Source: Gammaproteobacteria bacterium
GTDB taxonomy: Bacteria; Pseudomonadota; Gammaproteobacteria; JAPPPA01
NCBI GenBank assembly: GCA_028817755.1
Contig: JAPPPA010000001.1
Location: 1 to 5,559, forward strand
Reading direction: 5' to 3'
DNA length: 5,559 bases
Shown here: in pieces, positions 4,639 to 5,559 of the stretch
Layout: each line of letters opens with the position of its first letter
How positions within the stretch are numbered: the first letter of the stretch is position 1
Notes under the pieces: model-generated
Databases searched by the model: none
Told to the model about the DNA's origin: nothing
Seen by the model: the letters and a program-made list of their open reading frames with translations, nothing else
Translations under genes and position numbers: made by a program

Positions 4639-5559
4639 ATGAGCAACCCCATTACCCAACAACATTACCTTGGTTTGCCCGAGGCAATGTTTACTGCCAC
4701 CGCACCAGCCGCGGCCCCGGCACCTAAATTACTCGCGCTCAATCAACGCCTACTTAAGCAATACCGCTTAAATAGCGACTGGTTTAGCAGCGCAGACGCC
4801 CTAGCCATATTTGGCGGCAATGCCGACTACCCAACTCAGCCACTCGCCATGGCCTATGCCGGCCACCAGTTTGGCGGCTATTCGCCACTACTCGGCGACG
4901 GCCGCGCACATATGCTCGGGCAGCTACAAACGGGCAACGGCAGCTGGCTAGACGTACAACTTAAAGGCTCTGGCGCCACACCCTACTCTCGCGGCGGTGA
5001 CGGCAAAGCCACACTTAGCAGCGCGCTACGCGAGTATCTAATTTCCGAGGCCATGGCTGGGCTTGGCATTCCCACAACAAACAGCCTAGCCATTATTGGT
5101 ACCGGCGAGTTCGTCATGCGCGAACAGCCGCAACCCGGCGGCATTGTTGTACGCACCGCCCAAAGCCATCTCCGCGTCGGCTCCTTCCAATATGCCGCCG
5201 CCAATTTAAAACGTGACGAACTACAAGAGCTGGCTGACTTTGCTATCCAGCATCACTTCCCAGAATTAGAAGACAGCGAAAACCCATACAGCGCCCTAAT
5301 CGAAACCGTTGCCGCTCGCCAGGCCGCGCTAATTCCACAATGGATGCTGGTAGGCTTTATTCACGGTGTGATGAACACCGACAACATGTCCATCGTTGGC
5401 GAAACCATCGACTTCGGCCCCTGCGCCTTTATGGATGAGTTTATTCCCAGCAAAACCTTTAGCTCCATCGACCATCAAGGTCGCTACGCCTGGAACCAAC
5501 AAGGCAGCATCGCCTACTGGAACATCGCTCGTTTTGCCGAAACGCTATTGCCTCTATTA
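4639..5559 (+). CDS. selO: Protein adenylyltransferase SelO (YdiU), 3' end outside the window
   Basis: The first 307 residues of a SelO-family pseudokinase, which transfers AMP from ATP to Ser/Thr/Tyr of target proteins and is linked to redox stress. Motifs in order: Y73-A-G-H-Q-F-G, L-G-D-G-R near 85-89, K109-G-S-G-A-T-P-Y-S-R, E132, R172, R179, H-G-V-M-N-T-D248-N249-M, and I-D258-F-G-P. Using recalled P. syringae SelO numbering (K113, E136, R176, R183, D252, N253, D262), each residue corresponds at a constant offset of four, so the active site visible here is complete. Family members are about 480-550 residues, so roughly 40% is missing; the C-terminal Cys-x-x-Cys/Sec motif cannot be checked. 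The ATG at 4639 gives a family-like N-terminus, although its Shine-Dalgarno is poor (GGG in a short ACCCG/CGGGT hairpin at 4616-4632). It lies 25 bases after ubiK. Confidence 0.96.
   Translation, partial: MSNPITQQHYLGLPEAMFTATAPAAAPAPKLLALNQRLLKQYRLNSDWFSSADALAIFGGNADYPTQPLAMAYAGHQFGGYSPLLGDGRAHMLGQLQTGNGSWLDVQLKGSGATPYSRGGDGKATLSSALREYLISEAMAGLGIPTTNSLAIIGTGEFVMREQPQPGGIVVRTAQSHLRVGSFQYAAANLKRDELQELADFAIQHHFPELEDSENPYSALIETVAARQAALIPQWMLVGFIHGVMNTDNMSIVGETIDFGPCAFMDEFIPSKTFSSIDHQGRYAWNQQGSIAYWNIARFAETLLPLL

Noticed and set aside
4983..5204. Minus-strand open frame within selO
   Set aside because: It is a shadow of the SelO coding frame, which carries conserved catalytic residues across the same interval.

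Overview
The window looks like chromosomal DNA from a gammaproteobacterium, probably a marine or aquatic one. The evidence is the linked PII and ammonium-channel genes, a UbiK gene divergent from them, a SelO gene, and the protein sequences. From memory the AmtB and hydroxylase variants resemble those of Cellvibrionales/Pseudomonadales relatives; I cannot confirm a genus. I see no mobile element, CRISPR array, rRNA or tRNA.

Region 1 (1-85, minus) is the first part of a secreted or periplasmic protein gene that runs off the left edge; only its signal peptide is visible. Region 2 (about 128-1908, plus) is a compact three-gene operon: a FadR-like GntR-family regulator with a FadR-type operator over its own promoter, a small membrane fatty-acid hydroxylase/sterol-desaturase-family di-iron protein, and an 85-residue protein with two CDGSH iron-sulfur motifs. 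The operon ends in a strong hairpin that serves both strands. The hydroxylase frame stays open upstream of its first ATG to an ACG codon with a well-placed Shine-Dalgarno sequence, so the gene probably starts there. I infer an acyl-responsive lipid-hydroxylation unit in which the CDGSH protein may carry electrons or iron-sulfur clusters.

Region 3 (1927-4284, minus) is the nitrogen module glnK - amtB - second PII gene. The upstream glnK has a sigma-54 promoter (TGGCACG-N4-CTGCT) and two near-consensus NtrC sites, so it and amtB should be induced under nitrogen limitation. A terminator follows amtB, and the second PII gene has its own probable sigma-70-type promoter. Two PII proteins, 75% identical and with identical T-loop cores, thus appear to be under different control.

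Region 4 (4374-5559, plus) holds ubiK (a ubiquinone-biosynthesis accessory factor) and then the first 307 codons of selO (a pseudokinase-fold protein AMPylase), which runs off the right edge.

Most of the window is ordinary core metabolism. The observations most worth a second look are the FadR-like/hydroxylase/CDGSH operon, the likely ACG start, and the split regulation of the two PII genes.
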